Source of the DNA: Thermosipho japonicus
GTDB lineage: Bacteria > Thermotogota > Thermotogae > Thermotogales > Fervidobacteriaceae
Reading direction: 5' to 3'
Length of the DNA: 64,000 nucleotides
NCBI RefSeq assembly: GCF_014201655.1
Contig: NZ_JACHEX010000001.1
Coordinates: 611,751 to 675,750, forward strand
Shown: positions 1 to 12,041 of the stretch, in pieces
Position numbering within the stretch: position 1 is the stretch's first letter
Layout of the letters: every line of letters starts with the position of its first letter
Notes under the pieces: generated by a model
What the model was told of the DNA's origin: nothing
The model's database searches: none
Seen by the model: the letters and a program-made list of their open reading frames with translations, nothing else
Program-made: the position numbers and the translations under genes

Positions 1-1562
<1,562 letters not shown>

Positions 1563-1564
1563 TA

Positions 1565-2008
1565 TTAAATCACCTCTGCCTTGCCGCCTACGGCTTCAAT
1601 CTTCCTCCTGGCACTTGAACTAAAGGCATGGGCTACTACCGTCAGAGGTTTTGTTATTTCTCCATTTCCTAAAATTTTAACCCCATCATTTATTTTCTTA
1701 ATTAAACCAACTTCAAGCAATTTTTCAGGTGTCACTTCATCACCAGAATTAAATTTTCTTTCAAGATCTTCAACGTTAACAACTGTATATACTTTCTTAG
1801 CAAAGTTTTTGAATCCAAATTTTGGAAGTCTTCTATGAATAGGTGTTTGGCCACCTTCAAACCATGGATGAACTTTTCCAGTTCCTCTTGCTTTTTGACC
1901 TTTGTGACCCTTACCAGATGTTTTTCCTTTTCCAGAACCAATTCCTCTACCCACTCTAATTCTTTTTCTCATGGAACCAGGAGTAGGTCTTATATCTGAT
2001 AACCTCAT
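1565..2008 (-). CDS. rplO: 50S ribosomal protein L15
   Basis: L15 binds 23S rRNA late in large-subunit assembly. At 147 residues it has the usual length, with the basic glycine-rich N-terminal arm ([15 protein letters not shown]) and the [11 protein letters not shown] motif. An AGGAGG site lies just upstream of the ATG. It sits between rpmD and secY, the standard spc order. Confidence 0.98.
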   Translation of the reverse strand: MRLSDIRPTPGSMRKRIRVGRGIGSGKGKTSGKGHKGQKARGTGKVHPWFEGGQTPIHRRLPKFGFKNFAKKVYTVVNVEDLERKFNSGDEVTPEKLLEVGLIKKINDGVKILGNGEITKPLTVVAHAFSSSARRKIEAVGGKAEVI

Positions 2009-2022
2009 ATTATATTACCTCC

Positions 2023-2208
2023 TTATTCCTCTATTTCCTCTACCTTAACTAAATGCCTAACTTTTCTAATCATACCTCTAATTTGAGGAACATCATCTTT
2101 TATTACTGTAGAATTTAACTTTCTTAATCCCAATCTTTTTACTGTATCTTTTTGATCATATTTATAACCTATTGGACTTTTAACAAGTGTAATTTTTAAT
2201 TTTTTCAT
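2023..2208 (-). CDS. rpmD: 50S ribosomal protein L30
   Basis: L30 is a small large-subunit protein of 61 residues, the bacterial length. It reads [15 protein letters not shown] and ends with an acidic EEIEE tail; the KRLGLRKLN segment is diagnostic. The gene starts 3 bases after the rpsE stop and is followed by rplO, so translation is probably coupled. Confidence 0.97.
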   Translation of the reverse strand: MKKLKITLVKSPIGYKYDQKDTVKRLGLRKLNSTVIKDDVPQIRGMIRKVRHLVKVEEIEE

Positions 2209-2211
2209 TTA

Positions 2212-2742
2212 TTAACCCTCCTTTTTTACACCATAGATAACTTCTTGTGGAGTAATGTCTCTCAACTGTGCAATTTTTTCCAATGATAGGAGGTTTTTCA
2301 AACCATTAACTGTTGCTTGTGCTAACACAACAGGGTTTGTTGAACCGCTTGTTTTTGTAAGAATGTTGTGAATTCCTGCAAGTTCAACAACAGCACGGAC
2401 GGTTCCATTTGAGATTATACCTGTACCAGGTGCTGCTGGTTTAAGTAAAACTTTTGCTGCATCTTGTCTTCCAACAATTTCGTGAGGAATTGTTCCGTTA
2501 TAAATTGGTACTTCAAATACATTTCTTCTTGCAGCTGATAAAGCTTTCCTTATTGCATCTGGCACTTCTCTTGCTTTACCTACTCCAACTCCTACTTTTC
2601 CATTTCTATTCCCAACAACAGCTAAAACTCTAAATGATAAATTTTTTCCACCCTTAGTAACTTTTGTTGTTCTTCTTATTTCAACTATTCTTTCTTCAAA
2701 GTCTTCCCTTGTATTTCTTATCTTCTGTGCAATGTCTGCCAT
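2212..2742 (-). CDS. rpsE: 30S ribosomal protein S5
   Basis: S5 helps decoding accuracy and mRNA unwinding at the entry channel. The 176-residue product has the double-stranded-RNA-binding fold at the N-terminus ([18 protein letters not shown]) and the S5 C-domain with [16 protein letters not shown]. It lies between rplR and rpmD with short spacers, the standard spc order. Confidence 0.98.
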   Translation of the reverse strand: MADIAQKIRNTREDFEERIVEIRRTTKVTKGGKNLSFRVLAVVGNRNGKVGVGVGKAREVPDAIRKALSAARRNVFEVPIYNGTIPHEIVGRQDAAKVLLKPAAPGTGIISNGTVRAVVELAGIHNILTKTSGSTNPVVLAQATVNGLKNLLSLEKIAQLRDITPQEVIYGVKKEG

Positions 2743-2756
2743 TCAGTGCACCTCCC

Positions 2757-3125
2757 TTAAAATTCCAAGCCTGCTTCTCTGGCACCTTCTGCAAGTTCTG
2801 CAACTCTCCCGTGATATCTGTAACCACCTCTATCAAATACTACTTTCTTAATGCCTTTTTCAATTGCTCTTTTACCAATTAATTTCCCAACTTCTCTTGC
2901 TGCTTCCTTGTTCCAGGTCTTTTTCAAAGTTTCTCTTAATTCCTTATCCAATGTTGATGCTGCAACCAATGTGTGTCCCTTATCATCATCTATTATTTGA
3001 GCATAAATATGTTTTTCGCTCTTGTATACACACAATCTTGGTCTATCTGCAGTTCCATGGATTTTTTTTCTGATACTTAGGTGTCTCTTTTTCCTTCTCC
3101 AATTCCTGTTCTCTTTTTTTATCAT
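2757..3125 (-). CDS. rplR: 50S ribosomal protein L18
   Basis: L18 binds 5S rRNA and helps attach it to the large subunit. The product is 122 residues, with a basic N-terminus ([13 protein letters not shown]), [20 protein letters not shown] and the C-terminal [12 protein letters not shown] motif, all typical. A GGGGGT ribosome site precedes the ATG. It is part of the spc segment between rplF and rpsE. Confidence 0.98.
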   Translation of the reverse strand: MIKKENRNWRRKKRHLSIRKKIHGTADRPRLCVYKSEKHIYAQIIDDDKGHTLVAASTLDKELRETLKKTWNKEAAREVGKLIGKRAIEKGIKKVVFDRGGYRYHGRVAELAEGAREAGLEF

Positions 3126-3140
3126 CTCAGTGTACCCCCT

Positions 3141-3695
3141 TTATGCTTTCTTTCCTTCTTTCAATCTTACTACTTCTCCTACGTATCTAATACCTTTTCC
3201 TGAGTAGACATTTGGTTCTCTCCATTTTCTAATATCTGCTGCAACTTGTCCTACTCTTTGTTTATCAATTCCACTAACAATTATTTTATTTGGACTTGGT
3301 ACTTCTACTTTTACATCAGAAGGAATTTCCATTTCAACTGGATGGGCATATCCAAGATTCATAACAAGTTTCTTTCCTTGTAATTGTGCCCTGTAACCTA
3401 TTCCAACGATTTCAAGTTCTTTTTTAAATCCTTTAGTAACTCCAATTACCATATTGTTAAATAATCTCCAATATGTTCCTGTAAACATCTTCATCTTTTT
3501 CAAATCTGATCTTCTTTTCATGTAGTCAACATTAGGTTTTACATTCATTTCATTACCATTAATTTCAACTTTAACGTATGGTAAAAAATCTTGTTTTAAT
3601 TCACCAAGTGGTCCTTTTACTTTTAAGACATTTCCCTCAACTTTTACTTCTACTCCGTTTGGTATAACAATAGGTTTATTTGCTATACGGGACAT
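3141..3695 (-). CDS. rplF: 50S ribosomal protein L6
   Basis: L6 sits near the GTPase centre of the large subunit. I place the start at the ATG at 3695 ([15 protein letters not shown]), giving the normal 184 residues. It has AAGGAGGTG a few bases upstream. A longer frame to 3743 would invade rpsH and adds no conserved sequence. The two L6 repeats are visible, with GKGIRY near the C-terminus. Confidence 0.97.
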   Translation of the reverse strand: MSRIANKPIVIPNGVEVKVEGNVLKVKGPLGELKQDFLPYVKVEINGNEMNVKPNVDYMKRRSDLKKMKMFTGTYWRLFNNMVIGVTKGFKKELEIVGIGYRAQLQGKKLVMNLGYAHPVEMEIPSDVKVEVPSPNKIIVSGIDKQRVGQVAADIRKWREPNVYSGKGIRYVGEVVRLKEGKKA

Positions 3696-3708
3696 TGAGT
3701 ACACCTCC

Positions 3709-4113
3709 TTACCAAATATAGGCAATAACTTCTCCGCCAACACCGATTTCTCTTGCTTGCTTGTCAGTTAATACGCCTTTTGATGTTGTTAAAATAGCTA
3801 TACCTAATCCATTCTTAACCTTTGGAAGATTATCTTTTCCAACATATATTCTTCTTCCAGGCTTTGAAACTCTTACAATACCATGAATTACTCTCTCTCT
3901 ATTTCTTCTTGTTCCTTTGTATTTCATGTGAATTCTTATTATTCCCTGTTTTCCATCTTCAATATATGTGTAGTCTTTTATAAATCCTTCTCTTTTTAAT
4001 ATTTCTGCAATTTCTTTTTTCAAGTTTGATGCTGGTACATCTACTTGTTCTTTTAATGCAACATTTGCATTCCTTATTCGAGTGAGCATGTCAGCTATTG
4101 GATCGCTCCACAT
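3709..4113 (-). CDS. rpsH: 30S ribosomal protein S8
   Basis: S8 is a primary binder of the central domain of 16S rRNA. It has 134 residues, starts [16 protein letters not shown] and ends [11 protein letters not shown], both hallmarks. In E. coli S8 is the translational repressor of the spc operon; whether that holds here cannot be told from sequence. Neighbours are rpsN upstream and rplF downstream. Confidence 0.98.
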   Translation of the reverse strand: MWSDPIADMLTRIRNANVALKEQVDVPASNLKKEIAEILKREGFIKDYTYIEDGKQGIIRIHMKYKGTRRNRERVIHGIVRVSKPGRRIYVGKDNLPKVKNGLGIAILTTSKGVLTDKQAREIGVGGEVIAYIW

Positions 4114-4128
4114 TGTATTCCCCTCCTT

Positions 4129-4314
4129 TTACCATGTTGCCTTCCTAACTCCCGGGAGTTTTCCCTCATTGGCCATTTTTCTGAAACAAACTCTACAAAT
4201 ACCAAATTCTCTATATACGGAATGTGCTCTTCCACAAATCTTACATCTTGTATATTCTCTTGTTTTAAATTTCTTTGGCTTTTTCCATCTTTCAACAAGA
4301 CCTTTTCTTGCCAT
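4129..4314 (-). CDS. rpsN: 30S ribosomal protein S14, zinc-binding type
   Basis: This is the short, zinc-containing S14 (61 residues) of the small-subunit head. Four cysteines in CKICGR and CRVCFR form the zinc site, and the protein ends [10 protein letters not shown]. The zinc-free long form is absent from this window. It lies in its usual place between rplE and rpsH. Confidence 0.97.
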   Translation of the reverse strand: MARKGLVERWKKPKKFKTREYTRCKICGRAHSVYREFGICRVCFRKMANEGKLPGVRKATW

Positions 4315-4329
4315 ATTTAAACCTCCTTA

Positions 4330-4875
4330 TTATCTTTTAAACGGGAATCCAAAGAGCTCTAATAATTTTCTTGCTTCATCATCTGTTTTAGCAGTTGTAA
4401 CAATTACAATATCCATTCCTTGGACTCTTCTAACTTGATCTGGAGATATTTCAGGAAAGACCAACTGTTCGGTCAATCCAAATGAATAATTTCCTCTTCC
4501 ATCAAAACCATTTGGATTCAATCCTCTAAAGTCTCTAACTTTTGGAAGAACCAAATTAATAAGTTTGTACAAGAAGTTGTACATGTTAACTCCTCTTAAT
4601 GTTACTTTTAAACCTATTGGCATTCCTTTTCTTATTTTAAAGTTAGAGATACTCTTTTTTGCTCTAGTTACAACAGGTTTCTGGCCTGCAATAAGTGCTA
4701 ATTCTTTTGCATGAATATCAATAACATCTTTGTTTCTTGAACCTTCACCGATACCCATGTTAATAACTATCTTTTCTAGTTTTGGAACTTGATGAATATT
4801 TTTATATCCAAATTCTTTCATCATTGCAGGTTTGATTTCATTTTCATACTTTTCTTTCAATGGTATGTACTGCAT
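4330..4875 (-). CDS. rplE: 50S ribosomal protein L5
   Basis: L5 binds 5S rRNA and contacts tRNA at the P site. The 181-residue length is normal. Motifs seen are [38 protein letters not shown] and the terminal ELFGFPFKR. The gene follows rplX by 13 bases and carries an AGGAGG site. Confidence 0.98.
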   Translation of the reverse strand: MQYIPLKEKYENEIKPAMMKEFGYKNIHQVPKLEKIVINMGIGEGSRNKDVIDIHAKELALIAGQKPVVTRAKKSISNFKIRKGMPIGLKVTLRGVNMYNFLYKLINLVLPKVRDFRGLNPNGFDGRGNYSFGLTEQLVFPEISPDQVRRVQGMDIVIVTTAKTDDEARKLLELFGFPFKR

Positions 4876-4888
4876 GCTCTATGCCTCC

Positions 4889-5209
4889 TTACTTATCTAT
4901 GACTTCTCCACACTTCTTACAGTACCTTACTTTTGTTCCATCTTCTAAAAATCTGAATCCAACTCTTGTTGCTTTTCCACAGCTTGGGCACACTAATGCA
5001 ACCTTACAAGCATAAATTGGTGATTCTTTCTCAATAATTCCGCCTTGTCTCATTTGTGCATTTGGTCTTTGATGTCTTTTTACAACATTTACTCCTCTTA
5101 CAATTACTTTATCTTCTTTTGGAATTACTCTTACAACTTCACCTGTTTTTCCTTTATCTTTTCCAGAAAGTACCATTACTGTATCGCCTTTTCTTATTTT
5201 CCTTGCCAC
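4889..5209 (-). CDS. rplX: 50S ribosomal protein L24
   Basis: L24 starts large-subunit assembly near the polypeptide exit tunnel. The KOW motif ([19 protein letters not shown]) is at the N-terminus. The C-terminal half has two cysteine pairs, CPSCGK and CKKCGE, which look like a zinc ribbon, as in several other bacterial L24 proteins. It is 106 residues long and lies between rplN and rplE. Confidence 0.97.
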   Translation of the reverse strand: MARKIRKGDTVMVLSGKDKGKTGEVVRVIPKEDKVIVRGVNVVKRHQRPNAQMRQGGIIEKESPIYACKVALVCPSCGKATRVGFRFLEDGTKVRYCKKCGEVIDK

Positions 5210-5222
5210 TTCACATCACCCC

Positions 5223-5591
5223 TTAAAATACTTCAGGCGCTAAGGAGACAATTTTCATAAATCCTTTTTCTCTTAATTCCTTTGCAACTGGACCAAAAAC
5301 ACGTGTCCCCTTAGGCTCGTTATATTTATCTAGTACGACAGCGGCATTATCATCAAAACGAATATAAGTACCATCTGGTCTTCTAATTTCTTTTTTCGTT
5401 CTAACAATAACAGCCTTTACAACATCGCCTTTTTTCAAATCTCCATTTGGTACTGCATCTCTAACACTACATACAACTACATCTCCAACTGTTCCCCATT
5501 TTCTTCTTGAACCACCCATTACTCTAATAACTCTTAAAAGTTTTGCTCCTGAGTTGTCTGCAACATTGAGGTAGCTTTCATTAATTATCAT
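5223..5591 (-). CDS. rplN: 50S ribosomal protein L14
   Basis: L14 forms an intersubunit bridge with 16S rRNA. I use the ATG at 5591 ([17 protein letters not shown]), giving 122 residues, the normal length; the frame also has a GTG one codon earlier at 5594. AGGAGG precedes it. The start overlaps the end of rpsQ, so the two genes are probably translationally coupled. Confidence 0.97.
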   Translation of the reverse strand: MIINESYLNVADNSGAKLLRVIRVMGGSRRKWGTVGDVVVCSVRDAVPNGDLKKGDVVKAVIVRTKKEIRRPDGTYIRFDDNAAVVLDKYNEPKGTRVFGPVAKELREKGFMKIVSLAPEVF

Positions 5592-5880
5592 CACTACTAC
5601 CTCCTTCCGTTTCTTCGTCTAAAGTCTCATCCGCAAAAACTGATCTTTCTACAATTCTAAGTACTCTCCATCTTTTTAATTTACTCAATGGTCTTGATTC
5701 AATAATTTCAACTATATCTCCATCTCTACATTCGTTATTTTCATCGTGTGCATAATACTTTTTTGTTCTCTTGATATATTTCCCCACTCTCGGGTGTTTT
5801 ACTAATGTACTAACTGCAACTACAACTGTCTTATCCATTTTATCGCTTACAACTTCGCCAACCAATTTCTTTTTAGGCAT
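5581..5880 (-). CDS. rpsQ: 30S ribosomal protein S17
   Basis: S17 is an early-binding small-subunit protein with an OB fold. Motifs are [16 protein letters not shown] and [11 protein letters not shown]. At 99 residues it is longer than many S17 proteins because of an acidic serine- and glycine-rich C-terminal tail ([12 protein letters not shown]). The last codons overlap the start of rplN. Confidence 0.97.
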   Translation of the reverse strand: MPKKKLVGEVVSDKMDKTVVVAVSTLVKHPRVGKYIKRTKKYYAHDENNECRDGDIVEIIESRPLSKLKRWRVLRIVERSVFADETLDEETEGGSSDDN

Positions 5881-5885
5881 GTCAA

Positions 5886-6086
5886 TTACCTCCTTACACC
5901 CAATTCTCTTTCCCTGAGAATTGTTTTGATTCTTGCTATGTCTTTCCTTGTCTTTGAAATTTGACTGTAGTCCGTAAGTTGTCCCAAAACGTTCTGGAAT
6001 CTCAAGTTCATGAGTGTTCTTTTCTTTTCTTCTAATAAATTCATCAATTCTTCATTTGTTAAATTTCTAAGTTCAGCAGCCTTCAT
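5886..6086 (-). CDS. rpmC: 50S ribosomal protein L29
   Basis: L29 lies at the exit tunnel near the docking site for trigger factor and SRP. It has 66 residues, is helical, and shows [18 protein letters not shown] and the terminal LRERELG. Its ATG overlaps the rplP stop in an ATGA, which points to coupled translation. Confidence 0.97.
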   Translation of the reverse strand: MKAAELRNLTNEELMNLLEEKKRTLMNLRFQNVLGQLTDYSQISKTRKDIARIKTILRERELGVRR

Positions 6087-6511
6087 ACTGCTTCACCACC
6101 TATCTCGTGTCTTTTTACTATTTTTGTTCTTATTGGAAGTTTTGTAGCAGCATATTCTAACGCTTCTCTAGCAAGCTTTTCATCTACTCCACCAATTTCA
6201 AATAATATTTTACCTGGTTTTACTACTGCTACCCAACCTTCAACGTTTCCTTTACCTTTACCTAGCTTACTCTCAGCCGGGTGTTTTGTATATGATTTAT
6301 CAGGAAAAACTCTAATCCAAAGTTTACCAGTTTTCTTTAAAGTTCTTGTAATTGCAATTCTACATGCTTCTATCTGCTGCGCTGTAATCCAGTGTGACTC
6401 CATAGCTTTAAGACCATATTCACCAAAGCTTACTAATGCTCCGCCTTTTGCATTTCCTTTCATTCTACCTCTATGTTGTTTTCTGTACTTAACTCTTTTT
6501 GGCATTAACAT
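6083..6511 (-). CDS. rplP: 50S ribosomal protein L16
   Basis: L16 organises the A-site region of the large subunit. The protein starts [17 protein letters not shown] and has 142 residues, both typical. An AAGGAGG site is well spaced from the ATG at 6511. Its stop overlaps the rpmC start by 4 bases. Confidence 0.98.
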   Translation of the reverse strand: MLMPKRVKYRKQHRGRMKGNAKGGALVSFGEYGLKAMESHWITAQQIEACRIAITRTLKKTGKLWIRVFPDKSYTKHPAESKLGKGKGNVEGWVAVVKPGKILFEIGGVDEKLAREALEYAATKLPIRTKIVKRHEIGGEAV

Positions 6512-6533
6512 GTCGTACTACCTCCTTTAGACG

Positions 6534-7163
6534 TCAGATATCGGCGTCGCCTTTATAAATCCATACTTTAATACCAATTGTACCATATTTTGTTTCAGCT
6601 CTAGCTGTGCCATAATCGATTATTGATTTTATAGTTTGAAGTGGAAGTCTTCCCTTCAAATACCATTCTGTTCTTGCAATTTCTGCACCTGCAAGTCTTC
6701 CAGAAACCATTATTTTTATACCTTTTGCACCTTTTTTCATAGCATTAAAAATAGCCTTTTTCATTACTACTTTATAAGATGCACGTTTTTCAATTCTGCT
6801 TGCAATATTTTCCGCTACTAACTGTGCATCAACTTCAGGATTTTTAATTTCCTCAACATTGACTATAAATCTTCTGTTAAATCTCTTCTCAAGATTTTGT
6901 CTTAATTCTGTTATTTCTGCACCTTTTTTACCTATAATTATTCCTGGCCTTGCAGATTTTATAATTGCAATTACTCTTTCTGAATCTGGCCTTTCAATAA
7001 CAATCTCACTAATTCCTGCTTGTGCATATTTATTCTTTATAACTTTTCTAATTTCTTCGTCTTCAAGCAAGTATTCCTTGTAATTCTTTTCATTAAACCA
7101 TGTTGCCTGCCAATCTGCTGTTATCCCGAGCCTGAAGCCGCGTGGATGAACTTTTTGACCCAC
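6534..7163 (-). CDS. rpsC: 30S ribosomal protein S3
   Basis: S3 lines the mRNA entry channel and has a type II KH domain. The sequence starts [14 protein letters not shown], and the KH GxxG loop reads IIGKKGAEI near residue 80. At 209 residues it is in the normal range. It follows rplV and precedes rplP, as expected in the S10 segment. Confidence 0.98.
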   Translation of the reverse strand: MGQKVHPRGFRLGITADWQATWFNEKNYKEYLLEDEEIRKVIKNKYAQAGISEIVIERPDSERVIAIIKSARPGIIIGKKGAEITELRQNLEKRFNRRFIVNVEEIKNPEVDAQLVAENIASRIEKRASYKVVMKKAIFNAMKKGAKGIKIMVSGRLAGAEIARTEWYLKGRLPLQTIKSIIDYGTARAETKYGTIGIKVWIYKGDADI

Positions 7164-7183
7164 CTTACCACCTCACCTTTCTA

Positions 7184-7630
7184 TCACTTTTCTTCCTTTG
7201 CAGCCTTTTCGGCTTCCTTGTCTCTAACAATTACTGTAATATGGGACATCCTTTTTTGAATTATATCTGCACTACCTCTACCTCTTGGCCAAATTCTTTT
7301 CATTCTTGGACCATCGTTTACATAGCATGTGTAAACATATAAATTTTCCTCATTAAGGCCATGGTTATTAACAGCATTAGCCACTGCTGATTTTAACACA
7401 TTTTTTATAAGTCTTGCAGCCTTTTTTGGAGAAAATTCAAGAATTGTAAATGCTTCTGAAACATTTTTACCTTTAATTGAATTTGCGACACTTCTTGCTT
7501 TTCTTGGAGAAATTCTAACAAATTTTGCTACTGCTCTTGCTTCATACACTGGCATTGTTGATAATTTTTCTTTTCTCTCTCTATGGAATTTGGAACGTTT
7601 CATTCCGTTTCTCTTTATGAGAACTTGCAT
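7184..7630 (-). CDS. rplV: 50S ribosomal protein L22
   Basis: L22 lines the exit tunnel; its hairpin loop reaches the constriction. I choose the ATG at 7630 ([15 protein letters not shown]), with GGAGGG well placed before it, giving 148 residues. The frame extends to a GTG at 7648 overlapping rpsS, but the ribosome site lies inside that extension. A basic N-terminal extension of about 30 residues precedes the conserved [17 protein letters not shown] core. Confidence 0.95.
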   Translation of the reverse strand: MQVLIKRNGMKRSKFHRERKEKLSTMPVYEARAVAKFVRISPRKARSVANSIKGKNVSEAFTILEFSPKKAARLIKNVLKSAVANAVNNHGLNEENLYVYTCYVNDGPRMKRIWPRGRGSADIIQKRMSHITVIVRDKEAEKAAKEEK

Positions 7631-7644
7631 TGTTTCCACCCTCC

Positions 7645-7932
7645 TCACTTTTTAACCTGACCCTTGCTTGCAGACTTATCAGCGTGTCCTCCAAATCTTC
7701 TAGTAAATGAAAATTCACCTAATCTATGACCAACCATATTTTCTGTAATGTATACTGGAATGTGTTTTAAACCATTATATACTGCTATTGTATGTCCTAC
7801 CATTTCAGGTACTATCATGCTTGCTCTGCTCCAGGTTTTAATTATTTTTTTCTCGCCTGCTTCGTTAAGTTGTCTTATTTTTTTTAGTAACTTGGGATCT
7901 ACATAAGGTCCCTTTTTCGTGGACCTGCCCAT
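7645..7932 (-). CDS. rpsS: 30S ribosomal protein S19
   Basis: S19 sits in the head of the small subunit with S13. The protein is 95 residues, with [19 protein letters not shown] at the start and [17 protein letters not shown] near the end, both diagnostic. It lies between rplB and rplV with short spacers. Confidence 0.98.
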   Translation of the reverse strand: MGRSTKKGPYVDPKLLKKIRQLNEAGEKKIIKTWSRASMIVPEMVGHTIAVYNGLKHIPVYITENMVGHRLGEFSFTRRFGGHADKSASKGQVKK

Positions 7933-7947
7933 CGTTGCACCTCCTCA

Positions 7948-8775
7948 TTAACCATTTCTTCTTCTTACAATCAATTTATCTGATGCTTTCTTTCCTCTTC
8001 TTGTTTTATAACCTTTAGCAAGTTGACCCCATGGACTTTGTGGATGGTGCCCTTTTCCTCTTCCTTCACCACCACCATGTGGGTGATCAACTGGATTCAT
8101 TGCAACACCTCTAACATGTGGTTTTCTACCTTTCCATCTCATTCTTCCTGCTTTTCCATCAACTTCGTTTTTGTGATCTTCATTTCCAACTACTCCGATT
8201 GTTGCATAACATTTTACTGGAACTTTTCTAAGCTCACCTGATGGCATTCTCAATAATGCGTATTTCCCTTCTTTTGCCATCAATTGACATGATGTACCAG
8301 CGGATCTTGCAATTTGACCACCTTTGCCAGGAATAAACTCAACGTTATGAACAATTGTACCAACTGGAATATTTTCAAGCGGTAATGCATTACCTGGTTT
8401 AATTTCTGCATCAGGACCATTTAATACTGTATCACCAACATTTAAACCCTGAGGAGCTAATATATATCTTTTTTCACCATCTGCATAGACAAGCAATGCT
8501 ATTCTTGCCGTTCTATTTGGATCGTATTCAATAGATACTACTCTAGCTGGTACTCCTACTTTATCTCTTTTAAAATCAATGATTCTGTATCTTCTTTTGT
8601 GCCCGCCACCTCTAAATCTTACAGTTACTCTTCCATAACTATTTCTTCCACCTGTTTTTTTAAGTGGAGCAATTAATGATTTTTCCGGTTCTTTTTTAGT
8701 AATTTCGGAAAAATCAGGTATTATCATTTGTCTTCTTGCAGGGCTTGTTGGTTTAAATCTTCTAAGACCCATCAT
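7948..8775 (-). CDS. rplB: 50S ribosomal protein L2
   Basis: L2 is needed for subunit joining and peptidyl transferase activity. At 275 residues it is full length. The conserved [17 protein letters not shown] segment includes the histidine implicated in function, and the end [14 protein letters not shown] is typical. Two adjacent ATGs (8775 and 8772) follow the AAGGGGTGA site; the second would give the more usual MGLRRFKP start. Confidence 0.98.
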   Translation of the reverse strand: MMGLRRFKPTSPARRQMIIPDFSEITKKEPEKSLIAPLKKTGGRNSYGRVTVRFRGGGHKRRYRIIDFKRDKVGVPARVVSIEYDPNRTARIALLVYADGEKRYILAPQGLNVGDTVLNGPDAEIKPGNALPLENIPVGTIVHNVEFIPGKGGQIARSAGTSCQLMAKEGKYALLRMPSGELRKVPVKCYATIGVVGNEDHKNEVDGKAGRMRWKGRKPHVRGVAMNPVDHPHGGGEGRGKGHHPQSPWGQLAKGYKTRRGKKASDKLIVRRRNG

Positions 8776-8787
8776 TATTCACCCCTT

Positions 8788-9093
8788 TTAATGTTCTCCT
8801 TCTAATTCCTTAATCGTGTACCCTTCTTTAAGAGTTACTATTGCCTTTTTCCAAGATTTGGTATATCCTTGTCTTGCCATTGCACCACGTCTTAAATCTC
8901 TTTTTGGTTTTGGTTTTACATTTATCACGTTAACCTTCTCAACTTTTACATTAAACAATTTTTCTACAGCTTCCTTTATAAGTGGTTTATTGGCATCTTT
9001 AGAAACTTCAAAAACGTACTTTCTATCTTCTCTGGCATAATATGATTTTTCACTAACAATTGGTCTAATAATAACATCTGCATAGTTCTTCAT
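8788..9093 (-). CDS. rplW: 50S ribosomal protein L23
   Basis: L23 lies at the tunnel exit and docks trigger factor and SRP. The product is 101 residues, with IIRPIVSEKSY at the N-terminus, VEKVNVINVKPKPKR and a basic loop. Its ATG overlaps the rplD stop in a TAATG, so translation is probably coupled. Confidence 0.97.
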   Translation of the reverse strand: MKNYADVIIRPIVSEKSYYAREDRKYVFEVSKDANKPLIKEAVEKLFNVKVEKVNVINVKPKPKRDLRRGAMARQGYTKSWKKAIVTLKEGYTIKELEGEH

Positions 9094-9758
9094 TAGCCAA
9101 GCACCTCCTCGATCTTCTGGACGGTACCTTGGAGGAGCACAAGTTTGTCATGATTCAAAATATCATATACGTTCAATCCATCAATGTTTGTTCTGTCAAC
9201 ACCAGGATTGTCTGCAATGATAACTTTAACTCCTGGAATATTGCGTCCAGAAATCTTAACATTAACATATTCCTCAACTTTCTTTGGAAGAACAACCAAA
9301 ACTTTTTGATTTTCAAGTCCTAAATTCTTTAAAACTTCTCTCAAGTCTTTTGTTTTTGGTCTTTCAAATTTAATCTCATCAACAACGATAAGATTTTCTT
9401 CTTTGAGTCTTAAAGATAAAGCTGACTTTAATGCAAGTCTTTTCATTTTTTTGTTCAATCTCTTAAAATAAACCCTTGGTTTTGGACCGTGGGCTACACC
9501 ACCGTGTCTCCAATGTGGTGCTCTAATTGAACCTTGTCTTGCTCTACCTGTGTGTTTTTGAATCCAAGGTTTTCTTCCACCACCGGACACTTCTCCACGT
9601 GTTTTTGTAGAAGCTGTTCCTGCTCTTGAATTTGTAAGCTGCATATCAATATAGCGCCAAATAACATCAAAATTTGGCTCGATAGCAAATACTTCATCTT
9701 TTAAATCAACTGTTCCGATGTTTTCGCCTTTTGAGTTAAACAAACTAACTTTTGCCAT
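9093..9758 (-). CDS. rplD: 50S ribosomal protein L4
   Basis: L4 has a globular domain and a long loop reaching into the exit tunnel. The 221-residue product shows the loop motif [19 protein letters not shown] and [17 protein letters not shown]. In E. coli, L4 is the autogenous repressor of the S10 operon; no equivalent leader is evident here because the S10 genes follow tuf directly. Confidence 0.98.
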   Translation of the reverse strand: MAKVSLFNSKGENIGTVDLKDEVFAIEPNFDVIWRYIDMQLTNSRAGTASTKTRGEVSGGGRKPWIQKHTGRARQGSIRAPHWRHGGVAHGPKPRVYFKRLNKKMKRLALKSALSLRLKEENLIVVDEIKFERPKTKDLREVLKNLGLENQKVLVVLPKKVEEYVNVKISGRNIPGVKVIIADNPGVDRTNIDGLNVYDILNHDKLVLLQGTVQKIEEVLG

Positions 9759-9795
9759 CCCTAATGCCTCCTTTTTTCATTTTCGAGGCTTGCTC

Positions 9796-10413
9796 TTATC
9801 CTCTTTTAGCTGTTCTAATAAGGACAAGGCCGCCTCTCGCTCCTGGGACGCCACCTTTTACTGCTATTAAATTATTCTCTACGTCTATTTTAACAATTTC
9901 TGAGTTCAATATTGTTACACGTTCGTTACCATATTGTCCCGGCATCTTTTTGCCTTTGAAAATTCTTGCAGGTTCTGAGTGCTGACCTACGGAACCTAGT
10001 TCCCTATGGAATTTTGCACCATGAGATTTTGGTCCGCCTCTAAATCCCCATCTTTTCATTGCACCAGCAAAACCTCTTCCTTTGGACCATCCTGTAATAT
10101 CTATTTTATCACCTTCGGCAAAAATATCAACCTTTATTTCTTGCCCAAGTTCAAATTCTTCTGGATTTTCTACTCTGAATTCTTTTAATATTTTCAATGG
10201 TTTGACACCTGCTTTTTTGAAAACACCTTCCATTGGTTTATTAACTTTTTTTGCCTCTTCAAAACCAATCTGAATTGCATTGTATCCATCTGTATCTATT
10301 GTTTTCTTCTGAACAACATAACAAGGACCAGCTTTTATAACTGTTACAGGAATGACTTTATCATCCTTAAAGATTCGGGTCATTCCAACTTTTCTTCCAA
10401 TAATCATTTTCAT
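9796..10413 (-). CDS. rplC: 50S ribosomal protein L3
   Basis: L3 is one of the first proteins bound in large-subunit assembly and reaches the peptidyl transferase centre. I place the start at 10413 (MKMIIGRKVGMTRIF), with GGAGGTG upstream, giving 205 residues. The longer frame to 10458 overlaps rpsJ and is not conserved. Motifs KGRGFAGAMKRWGF and the MPGQYGNERVT segment are typical. Confidence 0.97.
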   Translation of the reverse strand: MKMIIGRKVGMTRIFKDDKVIPVTVIKAGPCYVVQKKTIDTDGYNAIQIGFEEAKKVNKPMEGVFKKAGVKPLKILKEFRVENPEEFELGQEIKVDIFAEGDKIDITGWSKGRGFAGAMKRWGFRGGPKSHGAKFHRELGSVGQHSEPARIFKGKKMPGQYGNERVTILNSEIVKIDVENNLIAVKGGVPGARGGLVLIRTAKRG

Positions 10414-10435
10414 CTCTAGCACCTCCAAGTTCAAA

Positions 10436-10744
10436 TCACAAGTTGATTTCAACGTCAACTCCAGCTGGAAGATTAATCTTCATCAATGCATCTATAGTTT
10501 TTGGTGATGGTTCCAAAATATCAATCAATCTCTTGTGAATTCTCTTTTCAAATTGTTCCCTAGAATCTTTATGTTTTAATGGTGATCTTAAAACAACATA
10601 AAGTGTCCTTTCTGTTGGCAATGGAATTGGTCCTGAAACCTTTGCATTTGTTTGCTTTACAATTTCAACAATTTTCTTTGCTGATTCATCTAACAATTTA
10701 TGATCATATGCCTTCAACCTAATTCTTATCTTCTGTCCTGGCAT
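10436..10744 (-). CDS. rpsJ: 30S ribosomal protein S10
   Basis: S10 belongs to the small-subunit head and also acts as NusE in antitermination. It has 102 residues, with [14 protein letters not shown] and the [18 protein letters not shown] motif. It is the first gene of the classical S10 set and lies 63 bases after tuf, across a stem-loop. Confidence 0.98.
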   Translation of the reverse strand: MPGQKIRIRLKAYDHKLLDESAKKIVEIVKQTNAKVSGPIPLPTERTLYVVLRSPLKHKDSREQFEKRIHKRLIDILEPSPKTIDALMKINLPAGVDVEINL

Positions 10745-10773
10745 TTTGTTCCCTCCCTTTTTATTTCAGGAAG

Positions 10774-10797
10774 AAAGGGGGAAATTCCCCCCTTTCC
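10774..10797 (-). other. Stem-loop between tuf and rpsJ
   Basis: Directly after the tuf stop, the minus strand folds into a GC-rich hairpin (AAAGGGGG pairing with CCCCCTTT around a 5-base loop). It is not followed by a clear run of T on the minus strand, only by mixed AT sequence before rpsJ. It may be a weak terminator, an RNA processing site or a 3' stabiliser for tuf mRNA. Confidence 0.55.
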
Positions 10798-10807
10798 AAA
10801 ATTTATT

Positions 10808-12010
10808 TTACTCAACAATTGCTGTTACAACACCTGCTCCGACTGTTCTTCCACCTTCACGGATAGCAAATCTCATTCCTTCTTCAATAGCTACTGGATA
10901 GATAAGTTTAATTGTCATTTCAACATTATCACCAGGCATTACCATTTCAACACCTGCTGGGAAGTCAATTAATTCTCCAGTAACGTCAGCTGTTCTAATG
11001 AAGAATTGTGGTTTGTAACCTTTTTGGAATGGAGTATGTCTTCCTCCTTCTTCTTTCTTCAATACGTAAACTTGTGCTTTGAATGTTGTGTGAGGAGTAA
11101 TTGATCCTGGTTTTGCAAGAACTTGTCCCCTTTCAACTTCGTCCTTGTCAATACCTCTCAACAAACATCCAACGTTGTCACCAGCAAGACCTTCGTCAAG
11201 GATCTTTCTGAACATTTCAACACTTGTAACAACTGTTTTCTTTATATCGTAGCTCATACCAACAATTTCAACTTCGTCACCGGGTCTGATAACACCACGT
11301 TCTATTCTTCCTGTAACAACTGTACCCCTACCTGTGATTGAGAATACGTCTTCTACAGGCATTAAGAATGGTTTGTCTGTTTCCCTTTGTGGTTCTGGGA
11401 AGTAAGAATCCATTGTATCAAGTAATTCTTTTATAGGTGCGTATACTGGATCGTTTGGATCATCTGGACCTTCAACTGCTTTAAGTGCAGAACCTCTTAC
11501 TACTGGAAGATCGTCACCTGGGAATTCGTATTTGTTGAGAAGTTCCCTAACTTCCATTTCAACTAAGTCAATTAATTCTTCGTCATCAACCATATCTGTT
11601 TTGTTAATGAAAACTATCATTGCAGGAACGTTAACTTGTCTTGCAAGAAGAACGTGTTCTCTTGTTTGTGGCATTGGTCCGTCTGTTGCAGCAACAACAA
11701 GGATTGCTCCGTCCATTTGAGCAGCACCAGTAATCATGTTCTTGATGTAGTCTGCGTGACCTGGACAGTCAATGTGTGCATAGTGTCTTGTTTCTGTTTC
11801 GTATTCGATGTGTGAAATGTTAATTGTAATTCCTCTTTCTTTTTCTTCTGGTGCCTTATCGATTTGTTCGTATGGAGTATAATCTGCTCTACCAAAGAAT
11901 GAAAGATACTTTGTTATAGCTGCTGTTAATGTTGTTTTTCCGTGGTCAATGTGTCCAATGGTACCTACGTTAAGGTGAGGTTTGCTTCTCACAAACTTTT
12001 CTTTTGCCAT
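10808..12010 (-). CDS. tuf: Elongation factor Tu
   Basis: EF-Tu is the GTPase that delivers aminoacyl-tRNA to the ribosome. The 400-residue protein has the P-loop GHIDHGKT, switch motif RGITI, DCPGH and NKTD, followed by the two beta-barrel domains ([12 protein letters not shown]; final [10 protein letters not shown]). It lies between fusA and rpsJ, so the str and S10 gene sets are contiguous. Confidence 0.99.
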   Translation of the reverse strand: MAKEKFVRSKPHLNVGTIGHIDHGKTTLTAAITKYLSFFGRADYTPYEQIDKAPEEKERGITINISHIEYETETRHYAHIDCPGHADYIKNMITGAAQMDGAILVVAATDGPMPQTREHVLLARQVNVPAMIVFINKTDMVDDEELIDLVEMEVRELLNKYEFPGDDLPVVRGSALKAVEGPDDPNDPVYAPIKELLDTMDSYFPEPQRETDKPFLMPVEDVFSITGRGTVVTGRIERGVIRPGDEVEIVGMSYDIKKTVVTSVEMFRKILDEGLAGDNVGCLLRGIDKDEVERGQVLAKPGSITPHTTFKAQVYVLKKEEGGRHTPFQKGYKPQFFIRTADVTGELIDFPAGVEMVMPGDNVEMTIKLIYPVAIEEGMRFAIREGGRTVGAGVVTAIVE

Positions 12011-12041
12011 AATTCACCCTCCTTTATCCTTTGTGGATAAC

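Noticed and set aside
4082..4438. Plus-strand open frame of 118 codons across rpsH, rpsN and rplE
   Set aside because: Overlaps three certain ribosomal genes in antisense; no support.
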